DNA of 64,000 bases from an uncultured Clostridia bacterium (GTDB lineage: Bacteria > Bacillota > Clostridia > UBA1381), in the NCBI GenBank assembly GCA_934454145.1, contig CAKSFT010000001.1, positions 62,001 to 126,000 on the forward strand. The letters run 5' to 3'. How positions within the stretch are numbered: position 1 is the stretch's first letter; every line of letters starts with the position of its first letter. The notes under the pieces were generated by a model that made no database searches, was not told where the DNA came from, and saw nothing but the letters and a program-made list of their open reading frames with translations. This document shows, piece by piece, positions 27,891 through 37,122 of the stretch. Made by a program: the position numbers and the translations under genes.

Positions 27891-27922
27891 AAAGAAAGGA
27901 TTGCACAAGCAATCCTTTCTTT
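27891..27922 (-). terminator. Terminator at the end of the surface-protein operon
   Basis: 14-bp perfect stem (AAAGAAAGGATTGC and its complement) with a 4-nt loop, about 14 nt after the stop of the SGNH gene. The sequence on both sides is T-rich on its own strand. It would end the long minus-strand unit. Confidence 0.85.
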
Positions 27923-27935
27923 TTCTTTGGAGTTC

Positions 27936-30900
27936 TTATTTCAGATAAGGCTTCATTGATGTGTCATTGCCCGGCTCTGCATCTCCGCCCCACAGGAATA
28001 CCTTATAGGTCTTTCCGTTCAGGTCAATTGCGTCGCCAAGGTTGAATCTTACGTCCATCGTTGTGTCGCCGTCATAAATCATAATGCTGTCTTTTTTCAC
28101 GCAGTTTGTCAGTCTGCCTTCTGCGTCATATACTGCCAGGATTGCGGTATATCCATATTTGTGCATAGCATAGTTCGACTTGATTGTCTGATAAAGTATA
28201 CCGCCGGATTTTACTGTACTGCCTCTTTCCAGCACATCTTCTCCATAGAAATCGTCATACACACCGTCCATGTCATACCATGGTGTCAGGCGTACCGAAT
28301 CCACAAGGAAACAACGTCCGCCGTGCAATGCATAGTCATCGTCAAGCATAATCTTTATATATTCTTTGCCGTTGCCGGTGAAATGGATTTTTGTGCCGTT
28401 GCCGAAATAGAATTCTGTATGCATGCCGTTGGTGTCGGGCAAATTCCCCGCCTGCAAGCTGTGATATACAGTTTCCTTTTCTCCGCCTTCTGACACAACC
28501 AGCACTTTACATTCTGCCGCAAGCCAGCCGGAAGCAAGCCATGTGTCGGCAAGGTAGTCGCCTTCAGCAATTTCTCCGATGTTCCATTGTACATAAACAT
28601 AATCGTCAAGTGTTGTCCCCTCTGGCACGGTAAGATTTGCGGTTTCAACCTTTACTGGTGCTTCTGTCCCATAACGGCTGTGGCTTGCTCCTGCTTTGTC
28701 TTCCTTTGCTTTTTCCGAAAGTGTCGCCTGTGACAAGGAATAGTCTATGCTCTCCGGCGCCGTCAATGCAAACGAAGCATTTGCCTCAACACCGTTTATC
28801 AGTTTTACCAAAACGCTGTGTTCCCCGCCGTTTTGCAATACATCTCCCGATACAAGTATTCTGTTGTCCTTCATCTCATATTCCACGGAAACGCCGTCCA
28901 CATATACTCCGGCGATATATTTCGGGTCTACGGTGTCCGAAAGGGTGATGATTTTTGCAACCCCTGTCACCCCGTCAGCTGCGGTTTCCGCCGTCAGGCT
29001 CTCGGGGAGCGTCGCAAATTCCGAAAGGAGCGCATTGTCGTCATACCACTCTGTCATGCGTATACACTCGGTAAAGAATCTTGTTTCTTTTGTCCCTGTC
29101 CCGGCTGTCGGCGCACCGCTCTGGATTTTTATATACTCATCTGTGCCGCCGAGGAAGGTATATGTCCCCATGTCGTGCCAGCTGTCATCGCGCGTTGTGT
29201 TGAAGGTATATGCCTTTGTGCCGTCTTTGGATTGAACCTCCCACTTCATGGTCGGCTGCTGATATTGAAGCCCTGTCGATGGAATAGTTGCATCAAGGTC
29301 AAACCATTCAACCTTGTATGTCCCGGCAAAAGCTTCTCTCCCCGTCCATTTCACATACGGTTCATAACCGTCCGCATACACCTGGTATATTTTCAGGTTG
29401 TTGCCGCCATATCCTGTTATCGCTGCATTTGTTTGCTGTCCCAAAGAGTTTCCGGCTTCATCTGTCAGTTTTTCCGTGTTGTCGTCCTGCCACAAAACCG
29501 TTGCCACAGGGGCTTTTATTGTTACCTTGTTCAGGTACTCTTTGCCGTCCTCTGCCGTCACTTCAAGCGCCATTGTTTTCTCTTCTGCAAACAAGTCGCC
29601 CGAGAAAATATATTTTCCGCCGTTCACCTGATAATCCTTGTCCTCTTCAAGGGCTTTTCCGTCCAGTGTCATCGTCTGCACCGTGATTCCGTCTTTCAGA
29701 CTGAAAAGCTCGCGTGCGCCCAGCAGATACGAATTGTTCTGCGACCCTTCAAAAGCAGGTGTCATGCTGTTTATTCTTTCAATTTCGCTTTCTGCGGTTT
29801 CCAGCTTTTGCAATGCGGCCGCAGACACGCTCTTTCCGCTGTCCTTTATATATTTTGCCTCTGCCTGAAGGCTTGCCAATTGGTTCGCCGCGTCATCGGC
29901 ATAGAGATTCAGGTTCATAATCTTCCCGGAAATATACTCTGCATAGCTCTTTACAAAAACATTGTCCAGATAAATCGGGGCATCTTGTGCCACTGCCTGA
30001 CCCAAGTAGAAATAAATATTACCCAAAGATGTCCCCTTCACAGTTGTCTTGCCGTTTTTTGAAGTTTGCCCGCCTGCATAAGCCGCCTCGACACCGTCTA
30101 CAAAGAACTTCTGTTCATTTTGCGCAAAGTTGAATATAATTTCATATTTATGCATTTTTTCGAGATTTGGCCAATACCCGTCTGCTGCGACAAATCTCGT
30201 TGCTTTATATTGGGCGTCACGTACAAAAAGTCCGGCAGCATTACCCTTTAGCATACCCATTCTTTCATTTGCCGACAGAGCACCGTCCGCCACTCTGAAT
30301 CCGGCGCTGACTGTATTGGTTGCTTCGAAGCTCAGTATAACAATGTCATTCTGGTTTTCTTCAACCGGGTGATATATCGCGCTTTCTTTTGCCCCGTATA
30401 CGGCAAGTCTGCCGTCCTTGACGTCAACCTTTATATCTCCCTTTTTGCTCCAATCGGCATCTACAAATGATGATTTCAGGTCGCCGTCAAATGTGCTTTC
30501 AAATCCGCCTATTGTTTTTGCAAATTCCGGATGTTCACTTCTGAAATCCGTGAGTGACTTAAAGCCGCCCTCGGGTATTTCGCCGTTTACCGCAATCCCA
30601 TAAACCGCCAGGTTTCCGGCGTCTTGATTCGGATAGTCAAGGCGCGTCACCGTAATCGTATGTTCGCCGTCCGCCAGGTCGGTCTTTGTCCACATGATGT
30701 CATATCTTGTGTCGGCAGCTTTGCTTACGCAGACATCTTCCGTGTACTCCTCGGCGCCGCCGGCGTCTGTGATTTTTACATTAAACTTGCAGCCTATCTT
30801 TGCCCCTCTCAGCATCACAACATTTCCCGAGAATTTAAAGCTTATGGAATCCCCGGTCTGTGAAGTGCACAAATGCTGTCTTGAATTATAAGACGCTTCT

Positions 30901-31910
30901 TTCCAGTCCGTCCCCGTGAATGTTGCCTCTGTAAACGGAACGGTATGGAATGTGTCATCATATATGTTGTTGGAATATTTTTCAATTTGTGCCACATCAG
31001 CATCTGAAACCGTAAGGTATTTTGCAGGATTTGCCTCAATCACATTTTCCATATATTCCGCATAAAGCTTTGTGCCTACCGTTGTATTCGGGTGGATACA
31101 GTCCGTTTCGGAATATATTTCGTTTTGCGTATAGTGGTTCCCGTCCGTAGCCTCCGCATTGTTCACCATGACATTTTGCAGATAGCTGTCAATGTTGATT
31201 GACGCAATACCATATTTCTGTGCGACTTCCTCGTGCACATCAACGCATGCCCTCGGCATCACAAGTCTGCCGATTCTGTTTGTGTCGGTTGCCGTGTTTG
31301 CGATGTGCTTTTCGCCGAATCCCACATAATTGTAGATTATGACAGGCTTTTTGGGCAATTTCAAAAGTTGTCTTGTTATCGCCTCCATGTCACGTTTCAC
31401 CGTGTTCTTCTTGCCTTCGTCAAGGGTATAAGTATACTTTTTGCCGTTATAAACCAGATACTCATTCCCGTCATCATCTTTCGGCAAGCTGTATTTTCCG
31501 CTTTCTGTGTCAAATGTTATCTCTGTGTTTGCCACACCTGCGGCATCGGTTTCTGTTTCGTTGTATATCGCACGGTCATTCACCGAAAATTCAACAAAAA
31601 CAATGTCCGGCTCATGCACCGCCACTTCGTCATAAAGCCTTGCAATGCCGAAGTCCGACCCCGTCCCGCCGATTCCGACGTTATAAAAATTCACTGTTTT
31701 CCCTGTTTTGTCGCCAAGCCATTTTGAAACCTGACTTCCCCAGGAATTTGTTGTGCCTCCCGTTGCCGTGATTGAACCTCCGATTGCAACGCAGTTAATT
31801 GTATCTCTGCCCGAAAAATAGGCGGAATAGTCACTTTCTTCCGCCGCAAGCACGGGCAGCTGTGCAGAGCACAAGGCCATTGCCGCAATTACGCTGATTG
31901 CTTTTTTCAT
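27936..31910 (-). CDS. Exported SGNH/GDSL carbohydrate esterase with multiple accessory domains
   Basis: 1,324 residues; signal peptide (KKAISVIAAMALCSAQLPVLA). The SGNH hydrolase domain (about 35-300) has block I AIGGSIT with the nucleophile near Ser46, GIGGTGSDFG, VEFSVND, and DCIHPNTTVG carrying the Asp-His pair. Downstream are a lectin-like beta-sandwich around 470-660, a helical linker, two golvesin-like modules (ending FFTECIRMTEW and CFLVDSVRLTPW) and a C-terminal module ending KVFLWGG...MKPYLK. No SLH. Related enzymes deacetylate pectin or xylan, but the substrate here is inferred. GGAGG precedes ATG 31908-31910. Last gene of the operon. Confidence 0.88.
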   Translation of the reverse strand: MKKAISVIAAMALCSAQLPVLAAEESDYSAYFSGRDTINCVAIGGSITATGGTTNSWGSQVSKWLGDKTGKTVNFYNVGIGGTGSDFGIARLYDEVAVHEPDIVFVEFSVNDRAIYNETETDAAGVANTEITFDTESGKYSLPKDDDGNEYLVYNGKKYTYTLDEGKKNTVKRDMEAITRQLLKLPKKPVIIYNYVGFGEKHIANTATDTNRIGRLVMPRACVDVHEEVAQKYGIASINIDSYLQNVMVNNAEATDGNHYTQNEIYSETDCIHPNTTVGTKLYAEYMENVIEANPAKYLTVSDADVAQIEKYSNNIYDDTFHTVPFTEATFTGTDWKEASYNSRQHLCTSQTGDSISFKFSGNVVMLRGAKIGCKFNVKITDAGGAEEYTEDVCVSKAADTRYDIMWTKTDLADGEHTITVTRLDYPNQDAGNLAVYGIAVNGEIPEGGFKSLTDFRSEHPEFAKTIGGFESTFDGDLKSSFVDADWSKKGDIKVDVKDGRLAVYGAKESAIYHPVEENQNDIVILSFEATNTVSAGFRVADGALSANERMGMLKGNAAGLFVRDAQYKATRFVAADGYWPNLEKMHKYEIIFNFAQNEQKFFVDGVEAAYAGGQTSKNGKTTVKGTSLGNIYFYLGQAVAQDAPIYLDNVFVKSYAEYISGKIMNLNLYADDAANQLASLQAEAKYIKDSGKSVSAAALQKLETAESEIERINSMTPAFEGSQNNSYLLGARELFSLKDGITVQTMTLDGKALEEDKDYQVNGGKYIFSGDLFAEEKTMALEVTAEDGKEYLNKVTIKAPVATVLWQDDNTEKLTDEAGNSLGQQTNAAITGYGGNNLKIYQVYADGYEPYVKWTGREAFAGTYKVEWFDLDATIPSTGLQYQQPTMKWEVQSKDGTKAYTFNTTRDDSWHDMGTYTFLGGTDEYIKIQSGAPTAGTGTKETRFFTECIRMTEWYDDNALLSEFATLPESLTAETAADGVTGVAKIITLSDTVDPKYIAGVYVDGVSVEYEMKDNRILVSGDVLQNGGEHSVLVKLINGVEANASFALTAPESIDYSLSQATLSEKAKEDKAGASHSRYGTEAPVKVETANLTVPEGTTLDDYVYVQWNIGEIAEGDYLADTWLASGWLAAECKVLVVSEGGEKETVYHSLQAGNLPDTNGMHTEFYFGNGTKIHFTGNGKEYIKIMLDDDYALHGGRCFLVDSVRLTPWYDMDGVYDDFYGEDVLERGSTVKSGGILYQTIKSNYAMHKYGYTAILAVYDAEGRLTNCVKKDSIMIYDGDTTMDVRFNLGDAIDLNGKTYKVFLWGGDAEPGNDTSMKPYLK

Positions 31911-31951
31911 AAAATTTTCCTCCTTTTATTATAATATTCTTTCTTTATATA

Positions 31952-31973
31952 CGCTCTTTTTTTCAAAAGAGCG
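31952..31973. other. Intergenic hairpin
   Basis: 9-bp stem (CGCTCTTTT and its complement) in the 69-nt gap between the second beta-helix gene and the SGNH gene. There is no clean T run on the minus strand, so it may attenuate or stabilise rather than terminate. A TATAAT-like box nearby has no good -35. Confidence 0.5.
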
Positions 31974-31979
31974 GTATAC

Positions 31980-34900
31980 TTATTTGATTATATATGTTTT
32001 CACCTTGTCCAAATCTCCCGAAACAACTGTTATGTATGCCTTTTTGCCTTCGCGCACAATCCGCGCCTTGGCGTTTTGCGCAACGGCAAATTCAATCTGC
32101 GATTCTTCTCCGATGCCTTCGTCAAGCACTTCATGTTCCGCCGCAACTTTTTCCCCGTCAATCAACAGTTCTGTCAAGCTTGCGTTTTTTCCGTATTTTC
32201 TCGGTGTCTGCACAACAGTGTCGTCAATATAAAACACTCCGCTTTTTGCAAAGCTTTTTTGTGTCCCGTCACTTGTGTCAAAAAGAATTGCGCCGGCTTC
32301 TTCCAAATCATTGCAAGACACCGCAATGCCGCTTGCTTTCAGCTCGCCGTTTACATAAACATCATAAAGCTTGTTCTTCACATCAAGTGCAATTTTTACA
32401 TCATAACTCTGCTGCGGCAAATATTCCATAAGCGGATATTTTTTTACCATGTCGCCATAAATCACACCGTCCGAGTCAAATATGACCCTCGCGGCATTCC
32501 CTGCCGAAACACCGTCGCGCGTGCCGTGACACTTGGATTTCACAATGCTCATCGAGAACACTCCGCCCGATGCCTCGGGCACAACCCTTGTTGCGAATCC
32601 GACAAAATCTTTTTCGGGATAAAAATACCGTGTTGCATAATGGCAGAACTCGCCGTCATCATTAAACTTCACACCGATGTTTTCTTCCCCCGGCAAATAC
32701 GCCGCCTTTATGTCAAGATTTCCCGTACTTCTCTGGAAAAGTCCAAACGGCTTTTCCCCGACAGTGTCCGCGGAATAATCATCAAATATCACCGTGTCGG
32801 TGTCTCCTTGTTTTTTCCTTTTTTCCAAAAATGCATCAATTGCACCCCGGGCAAATTCCGCCGCCGCGACATAATCAGTCATGCTCTCAAATTCCGCAAT
32901 TTGCCCTCTCAGGGTTTCTGTGTCCTCCCGTGCAAACTCGCTTTCGTCAAACCCATATGCCAAAAACTCCATACTCTTTCCCAGCATTTCACATCTTTCT
33001 CTGCACCCGACGGTGCTGAAAGAAAATGTTTCGCCTTCATTCATTCTCGAGGTATAGTCCAAAAACGGCTCGTTTGCCACACGCCAATAATATGTTTTGC
33101 CGCTCTCAAGGCTGAGTTTCATCGAATTTTCGCTTGTTTCATATCTCTTTGCAAATCCCATGTCGGGATATTCTGAGATATAAACCATGCTCTTTCTTAT
33201 TCCTCCGTGGTTTTCCCATTTCAGTGTCACGTCCTCCGGGACATCTTTTTCCCCATTTTGGGGATAAGTGATATAAAACGGTTCGCATCTGTTGTCAAAA
33301 ATTATTTCTTCCCCGTTTTTCCTCATTCCGCCGCAATAGGTACCGATTTCAGAAACATCTATCGGCACAAAATCGGGGTTGTCGGCGATTATTTCCGAAA
33401 AATCCAAATCATAAAAATCTGTGCACGCAGAAGCCGGCATGTTGTTGTATTCAACATTTCCCGCCACCGTACCGGAATTTTTTTTCACGTCCTCCACCTC
33501 CGGCGGGTCGGCGCTATAGATAACATTGTTTGTCACTGTGTTATACTTCGGCTCGCCAAAATCGTCACTCAGCGCCCCCACCGCCTCGGGATATTTCCCG
33601 TTTATGATGTCGTTGTCATATTTTCTTATGTTTACCGCACTCACCCCGGTGTCTGCGTCAAGGTTTTTCTTTATGGCGGTTTTGGTCACCCGTATCGACT
33701 CGTCACAGTTTATGATAACGTTGTTGTTAAATGTCAGGTTTCTGCCCCCGTGTCCAAACAGCGCCGGCTCGCGGACATTGTATATGATGTTCCCCGTAAC
33801 CTCCACACCGCTTGTCAGGTCATCAAGGTATATCCCCAGCGCACCCTCGGTGCTGAATCCCGGCTGTTCCGCAATCCCGACAGAATCCTTTACGATGTTA
33901 TACCGTATCTTTGAGCCATATCCCATGCCGTAATTCAGAAAATATATCCCGCCGGTGTCGCCCATTTCAAGGTTTGTGCGTTCAATTATGTTTTTTTCAA
34001 TTATGTTTTCCATTCCGCTTGCGGTGATTCCCTGCGTCGGGACGTCATATATGTGATTGTTGGAAATTCTGTTTCCGCAGCCTGCCACAGAAATCGCCGT
34101 TTTTATGCTCATGCTCCTTCCCGTTTTCGTGACAGTGTTGTTCTCGGCATAATTTCCGCCGTGCTTTAATATATATTCGTTTCCGCCCGTCACCACAATG
34201 CCGATTCCGCCGGTATAAGAAATATCGGCATCGCGCACAAAACACTCTTCTCCGCCGATGGCCGCGCCATACCCGGAGGTGTTTTTTATGCTCCCCCCAA
34301 TCACGGCACATCTCGCGGAATTTCCTGAAAAGGCAACCGCTGTTCCCATACAGTTTTTAAACGCAATATTTTTAAAAATAATGTCACTCGCCCCGTCTGT
34401 CCTGAAAATCCCGTTTCCTTTAAAGGAAAGATACACTTTTTCACAGTTTTCGGGCAAATACGCATAGAATATGCCGTCCTCTATATACCACTCCCCCTCG
34501 CTGTCCAGTTCGCACAGCATGTTCAAAGCACGATAACGTGCATTTTCATATGCCCCGAGTCCCGTTCCGTTTGCTCCGCTTATGGTCATGTTTTTTGTGT
34601 CGATGTCCGCAATCTTTGTAAAATCCAGCGTATACGGGGTCATCCAGTATCCGCCCAGATAACCGTTCGGCTCATTTTCCCACAAAAATGCATGGTCGTT
34701 GTTTATCCTGTAGACAAACCCTCTGCTCCTCACTCCCCCGTCAGACCTCGTGCCAATGTCTGCCAAATCACCGCTTCTTTCAAAGCCGGAATTCGGCCAG
34801 TGTGCCAAATCTCCCGGCATGTCGTCAAAACTCACCACATATGGCGATGAAATACTCATATTGCCTGTGAGGTTCCCCGGCACTGCCGCCTTGTAAACCT

Positions 34901-36200
34901 TTGCCCTTGCCGCACAGGGAATCCTGTTCAGAATCTCCTGCCCCGTCACTTTCTCAAAGTCCTCACGTGCAATCGTTGCCGCCGTGGTCACCTCGGCGCC
35001 GTCCTCTGCCTGCCACAGCACAGGCGCACTCTCCGTGCCGGAGTCCTCTGCCGTAAATGTGAGGGTTTCGGTCACATGCGTTCCCGACAAAAGATTTACG
35101 CATATTCCCCCATCGGGATATCCCTGTTTTTTTATTCTTCTCACTGCCTCTTTTGCCTCTTTTATTGTGGCATACGGCTGTTCCCTGCTCCCGTTGCCCG
35201 ATGTGCTCCCGGGCTTTACATAGAGCATTTGTGCATTTTTCGAAGGTTCAAAAATCTCTGCCGTTTTTTCGGTCAGTTTTCTTGTTTCATATTTTGTGTT
35301 TTTGTTTTCGATAAAGTTCTTGCTGTACATTTTCACAACAAGCGCATTTATTCTCATATATCCGTATTTCGGCCCGCTGACCTCCACATATTCTTTCCCC
35401 GTGCCGGCATAATCATATCGTCCCAAAAATACAAGCTTGCTCTCTGACCTTTCCCCCTTGTGCGCAAACACAAAATCGTGTCCGACGCCGTCAGAGTCAC
35501 AGTAGGTCACGTTTATTTCATTGCAATTGCCCGTGTCAATCAGATTATAAATATAGATTTCCGCAATTCCTTCTCCGCCGATGTCGGGAATCCACCGTCC
35601 GCATGGACTTTCCAAGCCATATTTTGACTGGCTCCCTTTATATCCGAGCAATGCCGATGCATTCCAAGTCCCGGCGGTCTGTCTGAAATCGTCTTTTTGA
35701 TAAACACGTTCCTGCGTATACGGGAAATATTCCAGCTTGACCGAATCTGCTCTCAAAAAGCCGCTTCCGCTCCCCGGGCACAGCGCTATCTCAATGCAAT
35801 CACCGGCAAGCAATTCATAAAACCCGAGTTCTGCAAACCTACTTTGTGAATTATCGCCCTTGTGCACAAAGGACATGCTCTTCTGATCTCCGCTGACTGT
35901 CAGCCTGACAGCCACGGTGCTCATGTTTGAAGAATGCAAAATGTTGTAAAACGAAATTCTGTAATAACCGCCTTTTTCTATCTCAATGTTCCACTTTGCA
36001 CACGTGTCCGTCCCCGAGGCATATCTGGACTTTTCAGATGTATAGCCTTTCAGTCCGGGACTTTCATACCATTTCCCCGTTTCAGAATAACAATCGCTTT
36101 TTGTCGTATATATTATATCATTTTCTTCTGCCGACACCGCCGGCACACAAAAGGAGAACAAAAACGCACATACCCATATTATACAAAACGCTCTTCTCAC
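31980..36200 (-). CDS. Exported right-handed beta-helix protein, GH141-like (paralogue 2)
   Basis: 1,406 residues from GTG at 36198-36200, 8 nt after GGAGG; an upstream frame to 36245 lacks this RBS. Signal peptide, then two golvesin-like modules (about 30-290). A YVKPGSTSGNGSREQPYATI segment opens the parallel beta-helix (about 330-900), where NIIERTNLEMGDTGGIYFLNYG and GALGIYLDD are the conserved core shared with GH141-type enzymes. A fibronectin-like module (TYYWRVANEP), a helical spacer, a lectin-like module and an end module (ITVVSGD...TYIIK) follow. No SLH. About half its residues look identical to the paralogue at 45524-49480 in the helix. Fucosidase/xylanase-type activity is only inferred from the family. 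Confidence 0.8.
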   Translation of the reverse strand: MRRAFCIIWVCAFLFSFCVPAVSAEENDIIYTTKSDCYSETGKWYESPGLKGYTSEKSRYASGTDTCAKWNIEIEKGGYYRISFYNILHSSNMSTVAVRLTVSGDQKSMSFVHKGDNSQSRFAELGFYELLAGDCIEIALCPGSGSGFLRADSVKLEYFPYTQERVYQKDDFRQTAGTWNASALLGYKGSQSKYGLESPCGRWIPDIGGEGIAEIYIYNLIDTGNCNEINVTYCDSDGVGHDFVFAHKGERSESKLVFLGRYDYAGTGKEYVEVSGPKYGYMRINALVVKMYSKNFIENKNTKYETRKLTEKTAEIFEPSKNAQMLYVKPGSTSGNGSREQPYATIKEAKEAVRRIKKQGYPDGGICVNLLSGTHVTETLTFTAEDSGTESAPVLWQAEDGAEVTTAATIAREDFEKVTGQEILNRIPCAARAKVYKAAVPGNLTGNMSISSPYVVSFDDMPGDLAHWPNSGFERSGDLADIGTRSDGGVRSRGFVYRINNDHAFLWENEPNGYLGGYWMTPYTLDFTKIADIDTKNMTISGANGTGLGAYENARYRALNMLCELDSEGEWYIEDGIFYAYLPENCEKVYLSFKGNGIFRTDGASDIIFKNIAFKNCMGTAVAFSGNSARCAVIGGSIKNTSGYGAAIGGEECFVRDADISYTGGIGIVVTGGNEYILKHGGNYAENNTVTKTGRSMSIKTAISVAGCGNRISNNHIYDVPTQGITASGMENIIEKNIIERTNLEMGDTGGIYFLNYGMGYGSKIRYNIVKDSVGIAEQPGFSTEGALGIYLDDLTSGVEVTGNIIYNVREPALFGHGGRNLTFNNNVIINCDESIRVTKTAIKKNLDADTGVSAVNIRKYDNDIINGKYPEAVGALSDDFGEPKYNTVTNNVIYSADPPEVEDVKKNSGTVAGNVEYNNMPASACTDFYDLDFSEIIADNPDFVPIDVSEIGTYCGGMRKNGEEIIFDNRCEPFYITYPQNGEKDVPEDVTLKWENHGGIRKSMVYISEYPDMGFAKRYETSENSMKLSLESGKTYYWRVANEPFLDYTSRMNEGETFSFSTVGCRERCEMLGKSMEFLAYGFDESEFAREDTETLRGQIAEFESMTDYVAAAEFARGAIDAFLEKRKKQGDTDTVIFDDYSADTVGEKPFGLFQRSTGNLDIKAAYLPGEENIGVKFNDDGEFCHYATRYFYPEKDFVGFATRVVPEASGGVFSMSIVKSKCHGTRDGVSAGNAARVIFDSDGVIYGDMVKKYPLMEYLPQQSYDVKIALDVKNKLYDVYVNGELKASGIAVSCNDLEEAGAILFDTSDGTQKSFAKSGVFYIDDTVVQTPRKYGKNASLTELLIDGEKVAAEHEVLDEGIGEESQIEFAVAQNAKARIVREGKKAYITVVSGDLDKVKTYIIK

Positions 36201-36302
36201 ATCTGCATCCTCCTTCCGTTTTATCAGTCTGTATAAATTTTGCAATTACCCTCCGCATTTTTCTGTGGCATCGCAGGTGCCGAACCCTCGATTTGCAATC
36301 AT

Positions 36303-37118
36303 CTAATCTATCAGTCTATAGTCATATATCGGCTTCATTGTGTCAATGCCGTCAAATACAAATGTCTTGACGCTGTAATCTCCGCTTTCCTCCGGCACGC
36401 TGACGCTGACATGCATGATGGTAAAATCATTTTTGCAAAGTCCCGAATAGCTTTTGTACGCCACGTCCTTCAGCACACCGCCGTCATAAACTGCCGCGAC
36501 AAGCGCCGCTGTGTCATGACTGCAAGGGGTGTTGAATGTCTTGTAAAAATATATTTTTCCGCATTTTGCCTCGCCTGTTATGCCTCTGTCATCTCTGAAT
36601 GCCGTCACCTCGCGGTCCATTTTGTACCGTTTCATCACAGCGGCATTGTTAAACAGCCTGTTGCAAAGCTCCTCTGCGTCTGCTTTTTGCATAACGTTGT
36701 CCTTCAAAAATTTGTCACCGTTTTTGACAATCCCAAGCATTGTCCCTTTGTCCAATATGCTTTTCTCATATTTTCCCAAATCGGAATAATCGGAAAAGTC
36801 GCCCCCAAGCGCCGCGCCCGAAAGTCCGCCGAAACGCATTTCCCAAGTTTTCACCAGACATTCGGTAAATTCAAAATTTGTGACAGCGCTCTCGGGTGCA
36901 AATTCTCCCGTTTCCGCAATGCTCTCCAGTCCGCACGAAACCGCCGCCAAAACCGCCCTGGACGGGTTTTTGACATCCTTTATTTGCACATTCTCCCAAT
37001 TGCAGTTTTCAATCATCGGGAAGATAAGCTCCGCCAAATCCTTCTTTTTCAAATCCTCCGCATGTGCGGTGACGGCGGGAAACGCTGCCGCCAAAAATAT
37101 TACTAATAGTTTTTTCAT
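36303..37118 (-). CDS. Small exported protein with degenerate SLH-like region and shared C-terminal module
   Basis: 271 residues; signal peptide (KKLLVIFLAAAFPAVTAHA). Residues 25-165 read like weak SLH repeats (DLAELIFPMIENC..., ILDKGTMLGIVKNGDKFL...). The last about 90 residues match the module that ends the SGNH and five-repeat proteins: VAAVYDGGVLKDVAYKSYSG then VKTFVFDGIDTMKPI. No strong RBS is seen; the start lies 4 nt after the stop of the upstream SLH gene, so it is probably translated by reinitiation. Function unknown; perhaps a wall adaptor. Confidence 0.75.
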   Translation of the reverse strand: MKKLLVIFLAAAFPAVTAHAEDLKKKDLAELIFPMIENCNWENVQIKDVKNPSRAVLAAVSCGLESIAETGEFAPESAVTNFEFTECLVKTWEMRFGGLSGAALGGDFSDYSDLGKYEKSILDKGTMLGIVKNGDKFLKDNVMQKADAEELCNRLFNNAAVMKRYKMDREVTAFRDDRGITGEAKCGKIYFYKTFNTPCSHDTAALVAAVYDGGVLKDVAYKSYSGLCKNDFTIMHVSVSVPEESGDYSVKTFVFDGIDTMKPIYDYRLID

Positions 37119-37122
37119 AATC

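Noticed and set aside
36201..36302. tRNA-like GGTTCG stretch in the 102-nt gap
   Set aside because: No acceptor, D or anticodon arm can be formed around it; only a short GGCA/TGCC hairpin.
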